DNA of 6,524 nucleotides from JAYEPK01 sp048569615 (lineage in GTDB: Archaea; Thermoplasmatota; Penumbrarchaeia; Penumbrarchaeales; Penumbrarchaeaceae). The notes beneath the pieces are model-generated. The model was not told the DNA's origin. It saw only the letters and a list, made by a program, of their open reading frames with translations, and searched no databases. The position numbers were made by a program, and so were the translations under genes. Below, piece by piece: positions 5,194 to 6,524 of this stretch. Numbering within the stretch: position 1 is the stretch's first letter; every line of letters starts with the position of its first letter. The stretch is from positions 1 to 6,524 of the forward strand of contig JBLIRK010000075.1 in NCBI GenBank assembly GCA_048569615.1, in the 5' to 3' direction.

Positions 5194-6524
5194 CACTTTT
5201 CATTCTGACCCTGTAGAATATGAATATTCCAACACCCAGGGCAGCTATCACCAGAAGGGCGATGAGCACGATAGAGACCGCTCCCCCGGTTTGGGTATCT
5301 TTTCCTCCCTCCGAATGATATATGAAATCCAGGAACGAATGGAGCGATTCACGGTCCCCGGCCACGCTCCTGACATAGAACGTGTACGGACCATCGGCCA
5401 GATCCCTTATCTCCACCGTCCATGGATTAAAGGGATCGTTGGTCTGGACCTCCATATCGATCCATCCCTGTTCGTCGGGCCCGTTCATGCCGGGGCCCGT
5501 GATCTGGTACTGTGTCTTCTCGTAGGCGCCTCCTTTGGACCAGGCGAGCCCTGAGATGGTAAAGGGACCCAATGCTACATGGTCATAGAATGCGGGCGGG
5601 GGTGTGAAATTCCCTCCTTCGGTGACCTTGGTGGTTGAAAAGCTCACATTGGTGATATGAGCCTGGAGCCTCGGGTCGACCCTGTTGACATCGGGGATCT
5701 CCGCTGCGAGCAGGGTCGCGGCATAGGCATCGACGACACCGTAACCGAAATCCTTCTCCCAGAACGGGTCGAGCTCCGGGAGCATCGGAGGTTTCTTCCT
5801 GTCCGCCGTGTATTTCAATATCTCCTTCACGATCTCGTTTCGGTCCTCGAGGTCCGGGTTCGCCTCGAGTACGAGGCCCACGACACCTGCTACCAGGGGG
5901 GTGGCGTAGGATGTTCCGGAGCCCCTGTTGCCGTACCCGTTGTTCGAGGCGTCACCGGTGAGCCTGGCGGTATCAGGCTGCATCTGGGTTATATTGGTTC
6001 CCGGGGCCGCGATGTCCGGTTTCAACTCGTTGTACGGGTTCCCGTCACCGTTATCGTCCCTCGGGCCCCTCGAGGAGTACCAGGCGACGACGTCGTCCTC
6101 GTGCTCCAGCGTGTTCATATCGACCGTTGCGGCGACGATTATTGCCTCCGAGGATGATGACAGGCCGTGGAAACCCGTGTTCGTCGGCCCGTCGTTCCCC
6201 GCTGCGTTGATCACAATCGCACCGGCCTGGACGCCGGCATCCAGGAGTCTCGAGTACTGGTCCGTTCCGTCGCTGTCCTGACCGACATCGACACCCCATG
6301 AGATCGAGTAGATGTCTATACCCTCGTAATCGGGACTCCCTGTGCCCCATGCGGTGTTGATATTGTTATTGGCCCACCGGACCCCTCTCCGGGTGCCGTC
6401 TTTCAGATTGCACGCCTTTCCCGGCAGCATCCGCATCCGGTGTTCCAGGCCACTGCCGAGTCCGTTGACAACCACCAGGTCCACTTCCTGCAGGCGCTTA
6501 ACAGGCTCACGCAGGGGACCGGCC
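5183..6524 (-). CDS. S8 (subtilisin-like) serine protease with C-terminal membrane anchor (5' end missing)
   Basis: The frame is open from the window edge to a TGA at 5183-5185, giving 446 residues of a protein whose N-terminus is outside. It matches the second half of a subtilase. GIDIYSISWG is the strand after the active-site His region, and the oxyanion-hole Asn lies in INAAGNDGP (codon 6194-6196). YSSRGP and KPDIAAPGTNI follow, and the catalytic Ser lies in GTSYATPLVAG (codon 5909-5911). The domain ends in FGYGVVDAYAA. The catalytic Asp and His would be upstream of the window. A beta-rich domain follows (about 290-405), then one membrane helix (about 413-437) with a basic tail ending RVRMKS, so the enzyme should be held on the outer face of the membrane. 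It probably degrades or processes extracellular proteins; the substrate is unknown. The GTG at 6482-6484 is not the true start, because the frame continues past it. The first 50 residues or so are odd in codon use and may contain frame errors. Confidence 0.9.
   Translation of the reverse strand, partial: AGPLREPVKRLQEVDLVVVNGLGSGLEHRMRMLPGKACNLKDGTRRGVRWANNNINTAWGTGSPDYEGIDIYSISWGVDVGQDSDGTDQYSRLLDAGVQAGAIVINAAGNDGPTNTGFHGLSSSSEAIIVAATVDMNTLEHEDDVVAWYSSRGPRDDNGDGNPYNELKPDIAAPGTNITQMQPDTARLTGDASNNGYGNRGSGTSYATPLVAGVVGLVLEANPDLEDRNEIVKEILKYTADRKKPPMLPELDPFWEKDFGYGVVDAYAATLLAAEIPDVNRVDPRLQAHITNVSFSTTKVTEGGNFTPPPAFYDHVALGPFTISGLAWSKGGAYEKTQYQITGPGMNGPDEQGWIDMEVQTNDPFNPWTVEIRDLADGPYTFYVRSVAGDRESLHSFLDFIYHSEGGKDTQTGGAVSIVLIALLVIAALGVGIFIFYRVRMKSVTP

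Noticed and set aside
5657..6157. Open frame of 166 codons on the plus strand opposite the protease
   Set aside because: It is fully antisense to the conserved S8 catalytic region, and its Arg/Val/Gly-rich composition is typical of a shadow frame in GC-rich coding DNA.
1..6524. A dedicated multi-gene system (defence, secretion or biosynthetic cluster)
   Set aside because: Genes alternate strands, have separate promoters and fall into unrelated, individually recognisable families. Nothing in the window ties them into one system.

Overview
The window looks archaeal, most likely a mesophilic or moderately thermophilic euryarchaeon of the Thermoplasmata type. The reasons are a stand-alone gene joining an AbrB-type DNA-binding hairpin to PhoU repeats, TATA-like boxes about 25-30 bases before inferred transcript starts, Arg written mostly as AGG and Ile often as ATA, and a membrane-anchored S8 protease of a kind common in those archaea. 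The lineage is an inference from gene types and codon use; no rRNA or other phylogenetic marker is present.

The layout is six protein genes, two of them cut by the window edges. 1-168 (minus) is the start of a membrane-anchored or secreted protein of unknown function. 169-344 is a divergent promoter region with a 7-bp inverted repeat. 345-2369 (plus) is a large MscS-family channel with a universal-stress-protein (Usp) domain at its C-terminus. 2378-2878 (minus) is a small CxxCxxCC cysteine-cluster (YkgJ-type) protein. 2879-2958 is a short divergent promoter region. 2959-4155 (plus) is a membrane-anchored transglutaminase-like protein. 4189-5193 (plus) is the AbrB-PhoU regulator, with its own TATA box and Shine-Dalgarno site. 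5183-6524 (minus) is the 3' part of a cell-surface subtilisin-like protease with a C-terminal membrane anchor.

Strands alternate, so few of the genes can share a transcript. Only the transglutaminase-like gene and AbrB-PhoU are co-directional and close (33 bases apart), and the regulator appears to carry its own promoter. Both convergent pairs are very tight: one has an 8-base gap and the other an 11-base overlap of stop regions. Three or four of the products are predicted to sit in or outside the membrane (channel, transglutaminase-like protein, protease, and the N-terminal fragment). The region therefore reads as envelope and stress-related housekeeping rather than one dedicated pathway.

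I see no rRNA, tRNA, CRISPR array, transposon or phage gene, and no convincing undescribed multi-gene system. The points most worth a second look are the MscS-Usp fusion with a degenerate nucleotide-binding motif, the degenerate second metal site in the PhoU protein, and a stretch near the right edge of the protease gene whose codon use and frame suggest sequence errors or frameshifts.
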